45,954 nt of DNA, taken from contig JACPZE010000015.1 in assembly GCA_016195685.1 (NCBI GenBank), forward strand, positions 1-45,954, in the 5' to 3' direction. How positions within the stretch are numbered: position 1 is the stretch's first letter; each line of letters begins with the position of its first letter. Below, in pieces: positions 1-8,315 of the stretch. This DNA comes from Candidatus Gottesmanbacteria bacterium. Lineage in GTDB: Bacteria > Patescibacteriota > Microgenomatia > 2-02-FULL-39-11. The notes under the pieces were generated by a model, which made no database searches, was not told the DNA's origin, and saw only the letters and a list, made by a program, of their open reading frames with translations. A program made the position numbers and the translations under genes.

Positions 1-4
1 CATT

Positions 5-1723
5 ATGTCAAATGAATCTTTAAAATGGCGAAGTAATCTTTTGACCGGCACTCCCGGTGGTCGCGATTGGGTAAAAAGGGCAGCGGCCCGGGCGATGCTG
101 AGGGCTGTAGATTTCAAAGATGAGGATTTCAGAAAACCGATAGTTACTGTAGCTTGCCCTTATACTAACGCTACTCCCTGTAATGATCATATTCAAAAAT
201 TAGGGGAAATAGTTTTTACTGAAGTGGAAAAACACGGCGGTAAACCTTTTATCTTCGGTACCCCAGTTGTCTCCGACGGGGAGTCTATGGGTACTACAGG
301 TATGAAATATTCTCTTGTTTCCAGAGAACTTATAGCAGATTGTATTGAAACTATGCACGAATCATACTCCGCAGATGGCATAATTACACTTTCAGGTTGC
401 GACAAAACTATTCCCGGAACACTCATGCCTCTTGCCCGCAATAACAGCATAGGACTTACTCTTTATGGTGGAAGTATTTTGCCGGGAATATATGAAAAAA
501 AAGATTTAACGATTGTCAGCACTTTTGAAGCGATCGGCGCGCATGCGGCAGGTAAGATCAACGACCGCGAATTTTACGAAATTGAATGCCATTCATGTCC
601 TGGAGCCGGAAGTTGTGGAGGTATGTTTACGGCAAATACGATGTCTTCTGCAATTGAAGCACTCGGTATGAGCATTCCCGGTTCATCTTCCAATTTAGCA
701 GTAGATAGGAATAATAAAGTTTCAAAAGATAAAAAAAATGATTGCATCAAATCAGTTGCGGCGCTTTTTAATCTATTGAAACTTAGGATAAGAGTAAGAG
801 ATATTATGACTAAGGAAGCTTTTGAAAATGCGATAATTGTAGTTTTAGCCCTAGGCGGATCAACTAATGCAGTCCTTCATTTATTGGCGTTGGCTCATGA
901 AGCACAGATAGATCTGAAACTTTCTGATTTTGAAAAAATTGCCAAAAAAGTGCCTTTGATAGGTAATTTCAAACCTTTTGGAAAATATGTAATGGAAAAT
1001 TTACACTCAATCGGTGGAGTACCTATGGTGATGAAGATGCTTTATGACGCAGATTTAATCAATGGAAAATGTCTCACGGTTACAGGAAAAACTGTTGAAC
1101 AGAATCTCAAAAATGCACCCAAAAGACCTAAAAATCAGGATATTATTTATAGCCTTGATGCGCCATTCGCTCCGCCGGAGCATCACCTAGTGATAATGCG
1201 GGGTAATTTAGCCCAAGATGGTGCTGTAATGAAATTAAGCGGTAAAGAAATCGATAAATATAAAGGGAGGGCAAAAGTGTTTGACAGGGAAGAAGATGCG
1301 CTTGAGGCAATACTTTCTGGAAAAATAAAAAAAGGAGATGTACTCGTAATTCGGTATGAGGGACCCAAAGGAGGACCTGGAATGCGAGAAATGTTGTCCC
1401 CATCATCTGCACTAATGGGATCGGGGTTAGGAAAAGATGTTGCTTTAATTACCGATGGAAGATTTTCCGGAGGTACTCACGGAATCATGGCAGGTCATAT
1501 CTCACCGGAAGCCCAAGTAGGCGGGAGATTGGCATTGGTTGCCGATGGTGATCAAATCTGCATAAATCTGGCAACGCGAAGAATTGATCTGTTGGTTTCA
1601 GAAAAAGAAATAGTAAGAAGGCAAAAAAAATGGAGAGTACCTGAAGAAAAATATAAGAGGGGAGTTTTGGCAAAATATTCAAAATTAGTAGGAAGTGCAT
1701 CATATGGAGCAGTTACTAGTTAA
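5..1723 (+). CDS. ilvD: Dihydroxy-acid dehydratase
   Basis: This enzyme dehydrates 2,3-dihydroxy-isovalerate and 2,3-dihydroxy-3-methylvalerate to the 2-oxo acids that precede valine/leucine and isoleucine. The 572-residue length is normal for the IlvD/Edd family. The three iron-sulfur ligands are visible: Cys59 in NATPCN, Cys132 in GCDKT and Cys204 in AGSCGGM. The C-terminal signatures [11 protein letters not shown] and [11 protein letters not shown] are also intact. The start ATG is four bases from the window edge, so the ribosome binding site and promoter cannot be seen. It is the first visible gene of a + strand operon and is separated from ilvB by a 92-base gap that holds a palindromic repeat. 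Identity is near certain; only the cluster type ([2Fe-2S] or [4Fe-4S]) is open. Confidence 0.97.
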   Translation: MSNESLKWRSNLLTGTPGGRDWVKRAAARAMLRAVDFKDEDFRKPIVTVACPYTNATPCNDHIQKLGEIVFTEVEKHGGKPFIFGTPVVSDGESMGTTGMKYSLVSRELIADCIETMHESYSADGIITLSGCDKTIPGTLMPLARNNSIGLTLYGGSILPGIYEKKDLTIVSTFEAIGAHAAGKINDREFYEIECHSCPGAGSCGGMFTANTMSSAIEALGMSIPGSSSNLAVDRNNKVSKDKKNDCIKSVAALFNLLKLRIRVRDIMTKEAFENAIIVVLALGGSTNAVLHLLALAHEAQIDLKLSDFEKIAKKVPLIGNFKPFGKYVMENLHSIGGVPMVMKMLYDADLINGKCLTVTGKTVEQNLKNAPKRPKNQDIIYSLDAPFAPPEHHLVIMRGNLAQDGAVMKLSGKEIDKYKGRAKVFDREEDALEAILSGKIKKGDVLVIRYEGPKGGPGMREMLSPSSALMGSGLGKDVALITDGRFSGGTHGIMAGHISPEAQVGGRLALVADGDQICINLATRRIDLLVSEKEIVRRQKKWRVPEEKYKRGVLAKYSKLVGSASYGAVTS

Positions 1724-1732
1724 TTTTAATTT

Positions 1733-1801
1733 ACGGGTCCTGCCCCTTCGAAGACTCGGGGCTAGCACGTTTACCATGAGCGAAGTCGAAGGGTTACCCG
1801 T
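1733..1801 (+). repeat. Palindromic repeat family A, copy 1 (upstream of ilvB)
   Basis: A 69-base element is bounded by the inverted hexamers ACGGGT (1733-1738) and ACCCGT (1796-1801). It contains an inner hairpin, GCCCC (1742-1746) with GGGGC (1758-1762), and a second imperfect hairpin in the GC-rich segment TGAGCGAAGTCGAAGGG. It fills most of the ilvD-ilvB gap and ends 14 bases before the ilvB ATG. A diverged copy sits at 30725-30818, 15 bases before gltX, and a partial inverted copy lies at about 15838-15866. It could be a dispersed REP-like palindrome or a cis-acting RNA leader. Confidence 0.7.
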
Positions 1802-1815
1802 CAGTAAAAAAATGT

Positions 1816-3522
1816 ATGAAAACTAGACTTAAAGAAGGACAAAAAGTGCAAGGAGCAGATATAGTTTGTGAAATGCTGGTAAGACATGGTATTTCCGTGA
1901 TATTTGGTTATCCTGGGGGAGCAAACATTCCTATCTATGATGCTTTGTACAAATACCCCAAGCTTCATCATGTTTTGGTCAGACATGAACAGGGAGCAGC
2001 TCATGCGGCTGAAGGATATGCTTGGGCAACAGGAAGGCCGGGAGTATGTTTTACTACAAGCGGTCCTGGCGCTACCAATTTAGTTACTGGACTAGCTGAT
2101 GCTATGTTGGATAGCATTCCGATGGTTTGTATCACAGGGCAGGTTCCTTCACCTTTGATAGGAAGCGATGCTTTTCAGGAAACTGACGTATTAGGTGTCA
2201 CATTGCCGGTTACCAAACATAATTATCTGATTACCAAAACAGAAGATATTGCTCCTGCTTTGCACGAAGCATTTTATCTGGCTACACATGGCAGGCCGGG
2301 TCCTGTTCTTGTAGATATTGCCAAAGATGCACAAACAAATTTTGCTGAATTTCAAAGTCCTAAAGAAAGAGATTATTTAAAAAATAAAATCAAACATAAA
2401 GCAACGATAGAAGAAGTGGAGAAAATTGCTGAATTTCTAAATAATGCTGAAAAACCACTTATAGTCGCCGGACACGGTATGCTTCTAAGTGGAGACGGTA
2501 AAACACTTCTAGCAATTGCCCAAAAGCAGGATATTCCTATCACTCTAACGCAACTTGGACTTTCTACAATTCCTTCAACTCATAGGCTTTTTATGGGTAT
2601 GCCGGGTATGCATGGAAATGTAGCCGCAAATAGGGCTCCAAATAGGGCTGATGTACTTTTGGCCGTAGGTATGAGATTTCATGATAGGGTAACTGGTAAA
2701 GTATCTACGTATGCTCCTCAAGCAAAAATCATCCATATAGATATAGATCCTTCAGAAATAGGTAAAAATGTGAAACCTACTTTAGGCGTAGTGGGGGACG
2801 CGAAAATAGTTTTACAGCAAATTCTTCCAAAATTGAAAAAACTAAAAAGAGAAAGCTGGCTTGTTGAGTTGAAAAACTGGAAAAATGAAGAAAAAGAAAA
2901 GGTTTTCGATAAAGAACTGAATTCAACCAAACTTAAATCAGCTCAAGTAGTTGCCGAAATATCAAAACAGACAGAAGGTCTTGCTACAATTGTTGCCGAT
3001 GTAGGGCAAAATCAGATGTATGCGGCCCGTTATTCCACATTCAGAAAATACAACACACACTTCACTTCCGGTGGTTTGGGCACTATGGGATTTGCTGTTC
3101 CCGCAGGGATGGGCGCAAAGTTTGGCGATCCAAAAAGAGAAGTTTGGATAGTGGTTGGAGACGGTGGAATACAGATGACGATACAAGAACTGGCAACCAT
3201 TGTGCAAGAAAATTTAGAAGTGAAAATTGCTCTACTTAATAATAATTATCTAGGGATGGTGCGGCAATGGCAAGAACTTTTTTACAAAGGAAATTACTCG
3301 GCGGTATCTCTGAAAAATCCCAATTTCCAAAAATTGTGCGAAGGATTTGGAATAAATTCTATGAAAGCAGAGAACTTTAAACGTGCCCGTGAAGCTATTA
3401 AAATAGCCAGAAGGACAAAAGGGCCATTTTTGATTGAATTTGTAGTGGAGGCTGAGGAAAATGTATTTCCAATGATTCCGGCAGGAGCAGGAATCGATGA
3501 AATGATTGTTTCTAGAGAATAA
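1816..3522 (+). CDS. ilvB: Acetolactate synthase, large (catalytic) subunit
   Basis: This ThDP-dependent enzyme condenses pyruvate with pyruvate (valine/leucine) or with 2-oxobutyrate (isoleucine). The 568-residue length fits the family. The N-terminal ThDP domain has the catalytic glutamate Glu58 in RHEQGAAHAAEGYA. A central FAD/DHS-like domain follows, and the C-terminal domain carries the GDG...NNNYLG ThDP/Mg motif at about residues 448-480. The ATG at 1816 is used because the ATG at 1812 meets a stop after four codons. No clear Shine-Dalgarno is present; the start follows the palindromic repeat and an A-tract. The regulatory subunit gene begins one base after the stop. Confidence 0.97.
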   Translation: MKTRLKEGQKVQGADIVCEMLVRHGISVIFGYPGGANIPIYDALYKYPKLHHVLVRHEQGAAHAAEGYAWATGRPGVCFTTSGPGATNLVTGLADAMLDSIPMVCITGQVPSPLIGSDAFQETDVLGVTLPVTKHNYLITKTEDIAPALHEAFYLATHGRPGPVLVDIAKDAQTNFAEFQSPKERDYLKNKIKHKATIEEVEKIAEFLNNAEKPLIVAGHGMLLSGDGKTLLAIAQKQDIPITLTQLGLSTIPSTHRLFMGMPGMHGNVAANRAPNRADVLLAVGMRFHDRVTGKVSTYAPQAKIIHIDIDPSEIGKNVKPTLGVVGDAKIVLQQILPKLKKLKRESWLVELKNWKNEEKEKVFDKELNSTKLKSAQVVAEISKQTEGLATIVADVGQNQMYAARYSTFRKYNTHFTSGGLGTMGFAVPAGMGAKFGDPKREVWIVVGDGGIQMTIQELATIVQENLEVKIALLNNNYLGMVRQWQELFYKGNYSAVSLKNPNFQKLCEGFGINSMKAENFKRAREAIKIARRTKGPFLIEFVVEAEENVFPMIPAGAGIDEMIVSRE

Positions 3523-3523
3523 A

Positions 3524-4006
3524 ATGAATAAAGAATTGTCAAATATCATTATTTGGACTGAGAACAAACCGGGTGTATTTTTCCGGATACTTTGGCTATT
3601 CAGAAGAAAAATGTTTAATATCGAATCTGCCACAGTGGGGCATACAGAAATTCCCGGAATTACTAGATTTACAATCACAGTGACAGGGGATAAAGATCAG
3701 GTAAGAAATATGTGCAAGCAGGTTTATAAATTGATAAACGTAGTGAAAGTTGAGGATGTGTTAGATGAAAAGTTGGTATCCAGAGAATTAGCAATGATAA
3801 AAGTATCGACCAAAAATCGGGCAGAAAAATTGGAGATTTTAGAAGTAGTAAAACATTTCCGCGCCAGAGTAATCAATATGGCTTTGGACAAACTTATGAT
3901 AGAAATAACAGGTGGGGAAGAAAAAATAGATGCTTTTTATGAAAATATGAAGCAATTTAGAATATTAGAATTTGTCAGAACCGGAAGGACGGCTTTGTTT
4001 AAATGA
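3524..4006 (+). CDS. ilvN: Acetolactate synthase, small (regulatory) subunit
   Basis: This is the 160-residue regulatory partner of the large subunit encoded just upstream; the family confers valine feedback inhibition. An N-terminal ACT domain (about residues 1-75, ENKPGVFFRILWLFRRKMFN) and a second small-subunit domain (about 85-160) are both present. The start is taken as the ATG at 3524, one base after the ilvB stop; a TTG at 3506 in frame would add six residues that do not match the family. The stop overlaps the next gene by ATGA (4003-4006), which indicates translational coupling. Confidence 0.94.
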   Translation: MNKELSNIIIWTENKPGVFFRILWLFRRKMFNIESATVGHTEIPGITRFTITVTGDKDQVRNMCKQVYKLINVVKVEDVLDEKLVSRELAMIKVSTKNRAEKLEILEVVKHFRARVINMALDKLMIEITGGEEKIDAFYENMKQFRILEFVRTGRTALFK

Positions 4007-5877
4007 AAAACAATAATTTTTACTATTTACAATGTGTGTTGTGTAAAAGAAAAACTACAGAGAAAGAAACAGTTTCTGTGTGTTTATCTTGCAGTGGGCC
4101 GCTTGACGTGGTTTATGATTATGACGCTCTCAGACTAAAACTTAATACATATCTTCTGCGAAGCGCCCCACCGAAAACTATGAAGTATCTGGATTTTTAT
4201 CCACTGGCTCGAGATAGAGAATTGATTACTCTTGATGAAGGGGGTACAACGCTTCATAAAGCACGAAATCTTGCAAAAAAATTAGGTATAAAAAAACTAT
4301 TTATAAAAAATGAAGGACTCAATCCTACAGGAGCATTTAAAGACAGAGGGAGTTTTGTGGAAATAAATAAAGCAAAAGAATTAGGTTTCAAATCCGTGGT
4401 TGTTGCTTCTACAGGGAATATGGCAGCATCAGTTTCTGCATATTCTGCCCAGGCAGGATTAGCTTGTTATGTATTTGTACCGGAAAATACGCCACGTGCT
4501 AAATTAGCACAATCTCTTTCTTACGGAGCAAAAGTGATCCAAATAAGGGGAACATATTATGATGCAGCAAATTTAGCAGAAAAAACTTCAGAAAAATACG
4601 GGTTTTATCTTGCAGGCGATTATGTCTTTCGGGCAGAAGGGCAGAAATCATGTGGTTACGAACTGGCAGAACAGATGTGGAGGGAGGATATAGATTGGAT
4701 TATAGTGCCGGTAGGTATGGGAACTAATTTGTCGGCAATTTTTAAAGGTCTCTGGGAATATTATAAAATGGGACTTATAGATAAATTACCAAGAATGGTT
4801 GCTGTACAAGCCCAAAATTGTAATTCGATTAAAAAAGTAAGCGGAGAATATAAAGTAACATTTATTGAAAAACCAAATACAATATGTTCTGCTATATCAT
4901 GCAATAAGCCCTTGGATGGCTCCAAAGTGATTCGGGCACTGAAAGAAACTAAAGGAGAGATTGTTACTGCTTCTGACGACGAGACTTTAATTATGCAGCA
5001 GTTACTTTCCCACTCGGAAGCCCTTTATGTCGAGCCATCGGCAGCTACAACAATAGTAGCCTTACAGAAACTTCTTAGAAAGGGAGTAATTAAAGCCTTG
5101 GAAACTGTAGTGTGTGTAGCAACCGGTATAGGGTTGAAGGATCCGGCTGCGACGCTAAAAGTTTTATCAGATCCACCGACAATTGAACCGGATATAAATG
5201 AAGTAACACGGGTTATAAGTGGTAAATTATTTTCCATAAGGGCACAGGGCGTAAAGGAAAAGGAAAAAATTATCTTCAACCGTGTTCCGACTGATAAAGA
5301 AGTAAAGAAAATAGTAAAAAAAGAATTTACGATTGATCTTTCAGCCGTCAATTTGAAATTAGTAGCAGGTGATATAAAAGATTTCATCAAGAATAAAGGG
5401 AAGACGATAGCCAAAGCAGACTTACAATCTATACTGGAAAATGTTATTCAACAGGAATCTCATAAAAATTATTTGGAGCTGATAGATTTTCACATCGAAG
5501 ATTCAAAACAAAAAAGACCAACCGCAAGGGTAGAAGTAAAACTCAATGGTAAAACTTATATGTCAGAGGGTGAAGGCGTAGGACCTGTAGATGCAGCTAT
5601 CAATGCAATAAAAAAAATTATTGCAAAATATGATGGTATTGATTTCAATATTGCAGATTTCAACGTAGAAATTCCTACAACTGGTTCTGATGCAACTGTC
5701 GAGGTGACGATGGTGCTTCTGGAAAAAAGAGGAAATCAAGTAGTGGAAAAAGGTACTTCACCTGATATAATCGTAGCATCGATGAATGCATTTGTAGCAG
5801 GATACAATGAATTAATTTATCAATTTAAAAACCCGACGTCGTCTAAATCACGAGGGTTAGGGAGGAAAAAATTATGA
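4003..5877 (+). CDS. Threonine synthase/dehydratase-like PLP enzyme fused to a LeuA-type allosteric domain
   Basis: This 624-residue two-part protein starts with a zinc-ribbon-like segment (Cys11, Cys14, Cys27, Cys30) and a fold-type II PLP domain of the threonine synthase family. The Schiff-base Lys113 lies in NPTGAFKDRG, with the STGNMAAS loop at 136-143 and the phosphate-binding VGMGTN at 237-242. The PLP part ends near residue 390. Residues about 490-608 match the alpha-isopropylmalate synthase dimer/allosteric domain, with GEGVGPVDAAINAIKK and TGSDATVEVTM followed by GTSPDIIVASMNAF. The split leuA in this window has the equivalent [15 protein letters not shown]. Its place between ilvN and ridA, with no separate ilvA visible, suggests it makes 2-oxobutyrate from threonine with isoleucine feedback. 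A threonine synthase role is the alternative. Confidence 0.85.
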   Translation: MKNNNFYYLQCVLCKRKTTEKETVSVCLSCSGPLDVVYDYDALRLKLNTYLLRSAPPKTMKYLDFYPLARDRELITLDEGGTTLHKARNLAKKLGIKKLFIKNEGLNPTGAFKDRGSFVEINKAKELGFKSVVVASTGNMAASVSAYSAQAGLACYVFVPENTPRAKLAQSLSYGAKVIQIRGTYYDAANLAEKTSEKYGFYLAGDYVFRAEGQKSCGYELAEQMWREDIDWIIVPVGMGTNLSAIFKGLWEYYKMGLIDKLPRMVAVQAQNCNSIKKVSGEYKVTFIEKPNTICSAISCNKPLDGSKVIRALKETKGEIVTASDDETLIMQQLLSHSEALYVEPSAATTIVALQKLLRKGVIKALETVVCVATGIGLKDPAATLKVLSDPPTIEPDINEVTRVISGKLFSIRAQGVKEKEKIIFNRVPTDKEVKKIVKKEFTIDLSAVNLKLVAGDIKDFIKNKGKTIAKADLQSILENVIQQESHKNYLELIDFHIEDSKQKRPTARVEVKLNGKTYMSEGEGVGPVDAAINAIKKIIAKYDGIDFNIADFNVEIPTTGSDATVEVTMVLLEKRGNQVVEKGTSPDIIVASMNAFVAGYNELIYQFKNPTSSKSRGLGRKKL

Positions 5878-6302
5878 AAGAAGAAGTTAAAACAAAAAAA
5901 GCACCAGAAGCAATTGGTCCATACTCACAAGCGGTTAAATTCGGTAATCTCGTTTTTTGTGCAGGTCAGATAGGTCTAGATCCAAAAACCAACAATTTAG
6001 TTGAGGGGATAAAGAAACAAACCAAACAAGCTTTTGCAAATATCAAAAATGTGCTGGAGAGTGTAGCCTCATCTCTAGAGAAAGTATTAAAAATGAATGT
6101 GTATCTTAAAAATATGGATGATTTTGCCGTAATGAATGAAATTTATGCAACATATTATAAAAAACCCTATCCGGCGCGGGCTACCGTTGAAGTAGCAAGA
6201 CTTCCCAAAGGAGCTCTTATAGAGATTGAATGCGTTGCATATATCCAAAAAGAAGATGAGGAAAATTGTTGCGGTGGAGGATGTGGAGGCGACTGCCGTT
6301 AA
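5874..6302 (+). CDS. ridA: RidA family enamine/imine deaminase with a Cys-Gly tail
   Basis: RidA proteins hydrolyse the reactive enamine/imine intermediates released by PLP dehydratases such as threonine dehydratase, giving 2-oxo acids. The 142-residue protein has the family core (EAIGPYSQAVKFGNLVFCAG) and the catalytic arginine (Arg102 in PARATVEVARLPKGALIEIE). The start overlaps the PLP fusion gene by ATGA and has a strong GGGAGG ribosome binding site. Directly following the PLP enzyme supports a dehydratase role for that enzyme. The C-terminus is odd: after the usual end it carries NCCGGGCGGDCR with four cysteines (132, 133, 137, 141), possibly a metal site. Confidence 0.93.
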   Translation: MKEEVKTKKAPEAIGPYSQAVKFGNLVFCAGQIGLDPKTNNLVEGIKKQTKQAFANIKNVLESVASSLEKVLKMNVYLKNMDDFAVMNEIYATYYKKPYPARATVEVARLPKGALIEIECVAYIQKEDEENCCGGGCGGDCR

Positions 6303-6304
6303 AT

Positions 6305-7228
6305 ATGAAAAATCTTGAATATTTACCATACGCATTTTTTGAAAGGAAAATAGTGCCTACAGAGGAAGCAAAAGTGAGTATTATGACCAATGCTCTTCAG
6401 TACGGAACTGGGGTTATAGGCGGTATAAGATGTTATTTGGCAGGTGATAAAAAAACGATGAATATATTCCGTCTGGTGGATCATTATAAGAGGTTTCTAA
6501 ATTCATTAAAAATCTTGAATGTTTCTATACCGTTTAACCATCAAAAATTAGTTGAGTTAACTCTTGCTTTGGCCAGAAAAAATAAACCACAGACAGATTC
6601 TTATATTCGTCCTTTCGCATATGCAGCCAATATCGGTTTATCACCGGATTTAAGCCACGCTGAAATGGATTTAGCAATTTATATGATTCCATTGGGTGAA
6701 TATTTACCTCTAAGTCGAGGATTAAAATTAGCCGTTTCCAACTGGATGAGGATTACAGACAGGATGATTCCTGCCAGAGCAAAAATATCAGGAGGATATA
6801 TCAATTCCGCCATGGCCAGGGGAGATGTGGCAAGACTGGGTTTTGATGATGCCTTGATGATGGATGATAGAGGGCATATCACTGAAGCATCCGCAGCAAA
6901 TATTTTTATCGTCAGAGACGGAGTACTTATTACTCCATCCAAATACTCAGATGTTTTGGAGGGAATGACCAGAAGGACTATAATCGAACTTGCATCTGAT
7001 TTAAAGATAAAAGTAGAGGAAAGAGAAATAGATAGATCAGAAATATATGTAGCAGATGAAGTGTTTTTGAGTGGAACCGGCGTTCAGGTGGCATGGATAG
7101 ATGAAGTAGATGGGAGAAAAATAGGCAAAGGCAGAATCGGCCCTATCACACATAAATTGCAAAAATTATTCTTTGATATTGTGCGAGGTAAAGAAAAAAA
7201 ATATTCACATTGGCTAACAAAAGTTTAA
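6305..7228 (+). CDS. ilvE: Branched-chain amino acid aminotransferase
   Basis: This fold-type IV PLP transaminase carries out the last step to valine, isoleucine and leucine. The chosen ATG at 6305, two bases after the ridA stop, gives 307 residues starting MKNLEYLPYAFFERKIVP; an upstream in-frame start would lie inside ridA and adds only an arginine-rich tail. Family signatures are present: the PLP lysine in PARAKISGGYINSAMARGD, then GHITEASAANIF and FLSGTGVQV. Context in the ilv operon fits IlvE rather than D-amino acid transaminase or aminodeoxychorismate lyase from the same fold. Confidence 0.93.
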   Translation: MKNLEYLPYAFFERKIVPTEEAKVSIMTNALQYGTGVIGGIRCYLAGDKKTMNIFRLVDHYKRFLNSLKILNVSIPFNHQKLVELTLALARKNKPQTDSYIRPFAYAANIGLSPDLSHAEMDLAIYMIPLGEYLPLSRGLKLAVSNWMRITDRMIPARAKISGGYINSAMARGDVARLGFDDALMMDDRGHITEASAANIFIVRDGVLITPSKYSDVLEGMTRRTIIELASDLKIKVEEREIDRSEIYVADEVFLSGTGVQVAWIDEVDGRKIGKGRIGPITHKLQKLFFDIVRGKEKKYSHWLTKV

Positions 7229-7256
7229 TTATTAAACTTTAGCTAAGGAGATCATC

Positions 7257-8315
7257 ATGGCGATCATAAATTTCGGAGGAGTGAAAGAAAAAGTAGTGAC
7301 GCGGGAGGAATTTCCACTGTCGAAGGCAAGGGAAGTTTTGAAAAATGAAATTTTGGCAATACTTGGTTACGGAGTTCAAGGACCAGGCCAAGGATTGAAC
7401 ATGAGAGATAATGGAACCAGGGTAATTGTAGGACAACGCAAAGGATCTGCTACTTGGGATAAGGCAGTGAAAGACGGATGGGTACCGGGTAAAACCCTTT
7501 TTGAATTGGAAGAAGCTGCAAACAAAGGAACAATTATTCAATATTTGTTATCAGATGCAGGCCAGAAAACTTTTTGGCCGACACTGAAGAAATATTTGAC
7601 TGCAGGGAAAACGCTTTGTTTTTCACATGGATTTTCCATCACTTATAAAAATTTGACTGGAGTGATTCCGCCGAAAAATATAGATGTGGTACTTATCGCT
7701 CCAAAAGGGTCTGGGTTATCAGTAAGACGAAATTTTTTAGAAGGAAGCGGAATCAATAGTAGTTATGCTGTATTTCAAAATTCCAGCGGACATGCAGAAG
7801 AAAAAGCGTTGGCTATGGGTATAGCGATAGGTTCAGGTTTCCTCTTTCCTACTACTTTTGAAAACGAAGTGTTTAGCGATTTGACAGGAGAAAGAGGAGT
7901 CCTTCTAGGAGCTATCGAGGGCATATTTGAAGCTCAATACAATGAACTTAGAAAACACGGCCACGCGCCATCAGAAGCATATAATGAAACAGTTGAGGAA
8001 TTTACTCAGAGTCTTATCAAACTTGTTGCTGAAAAAGGCATGGATTGGATGTATGCGAATTGTTCAACTACAGCACAGCGTGGCGCTTTGGATTGGAAAG
8101 ATAAATTCCGAAAGGCGGTAGAACCTGTATTTAGCCAGCTTTATAAAAAAGTAGCAGATGGTACAGAGGCAAAAAGAGTGCTTGAAAAAAATAGTCAGCC
8201 AAATTACCGAGAAGAGTTGGATAAAGAGCTGGCAGAGATGGCTAATTCTGAGATGTGGAAAACTGGAGACAAAGTACGAGACTTGCGTCCGGAGAATTGG
8301 AAAAGACAAGCATAG
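7257..8315 (+). CDS. ilvC: Ketol-acid reductoisomerase
   Basis: This NADPH- and Mg-dependent enzyme converts acetolactate and acetohydroxybutyrate to the dihydroxy acids used by IlvD. The 352-residue protein has the Rossmann motif GYGVQGPGQG (37-46), followed by NMRDNG and a knotted all-alpha C-terminal region with CSTTAQRGALDW. The segments DGWVPGKTLF, YLLSDAGQ and VRDLRPENW are typical of the KARI subtype known from Bacteroidetes and fungi rather than the common short class I form, which hints at transfer. A clear AAGGAG site sits 28 bases or fewer after ilvE. The stop codon overlaps the GTG start of the next gene. Confidence 0.96.
   Translation: MAIINFGGVKEKVVTREEFPLSKAREVLKNEILAILGYGVQGPGQGLNMRDNGTRVIVGQRKGSATWDKAVKDGWVPGKTLFELEEAANKGTIIQYLLSDAGQKTFWPTLKKYLTAGKTLCFSHGFSITYKNLTGVIPPKNIDVVLIAPKGSGLSVRRNFLEGSGINSSYAVFQNSSGHAEEKALAMGIAIGSGFLFPTTFENEVFSDLTGERGVLLGAIEGIFEAQYNELRKHGHAPSEAYNETVEEFTQSLIKLVAEKGMDWMYANCSTTAQRGALDWKDKFRKAVEPVFSQLYKKVADGTEAKRVLEKNSQPNYREELDKELAEMANSEMWKTGDKVRDLRPENWKRQA

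Noticed and set aside
1812-1826. ATG at 1812 as the ilvB start
   Set aside because: It meets a TAG stop after four codons; the ATG at 1816 opens the full acetolactate synthase frame.
5025-5414. 129-codon frame on the minus strand inside the PLP fusion gene
   Set aside because: It is fully antisense to a strongly conserved gene, has no ribosome site and no recognisable domain.
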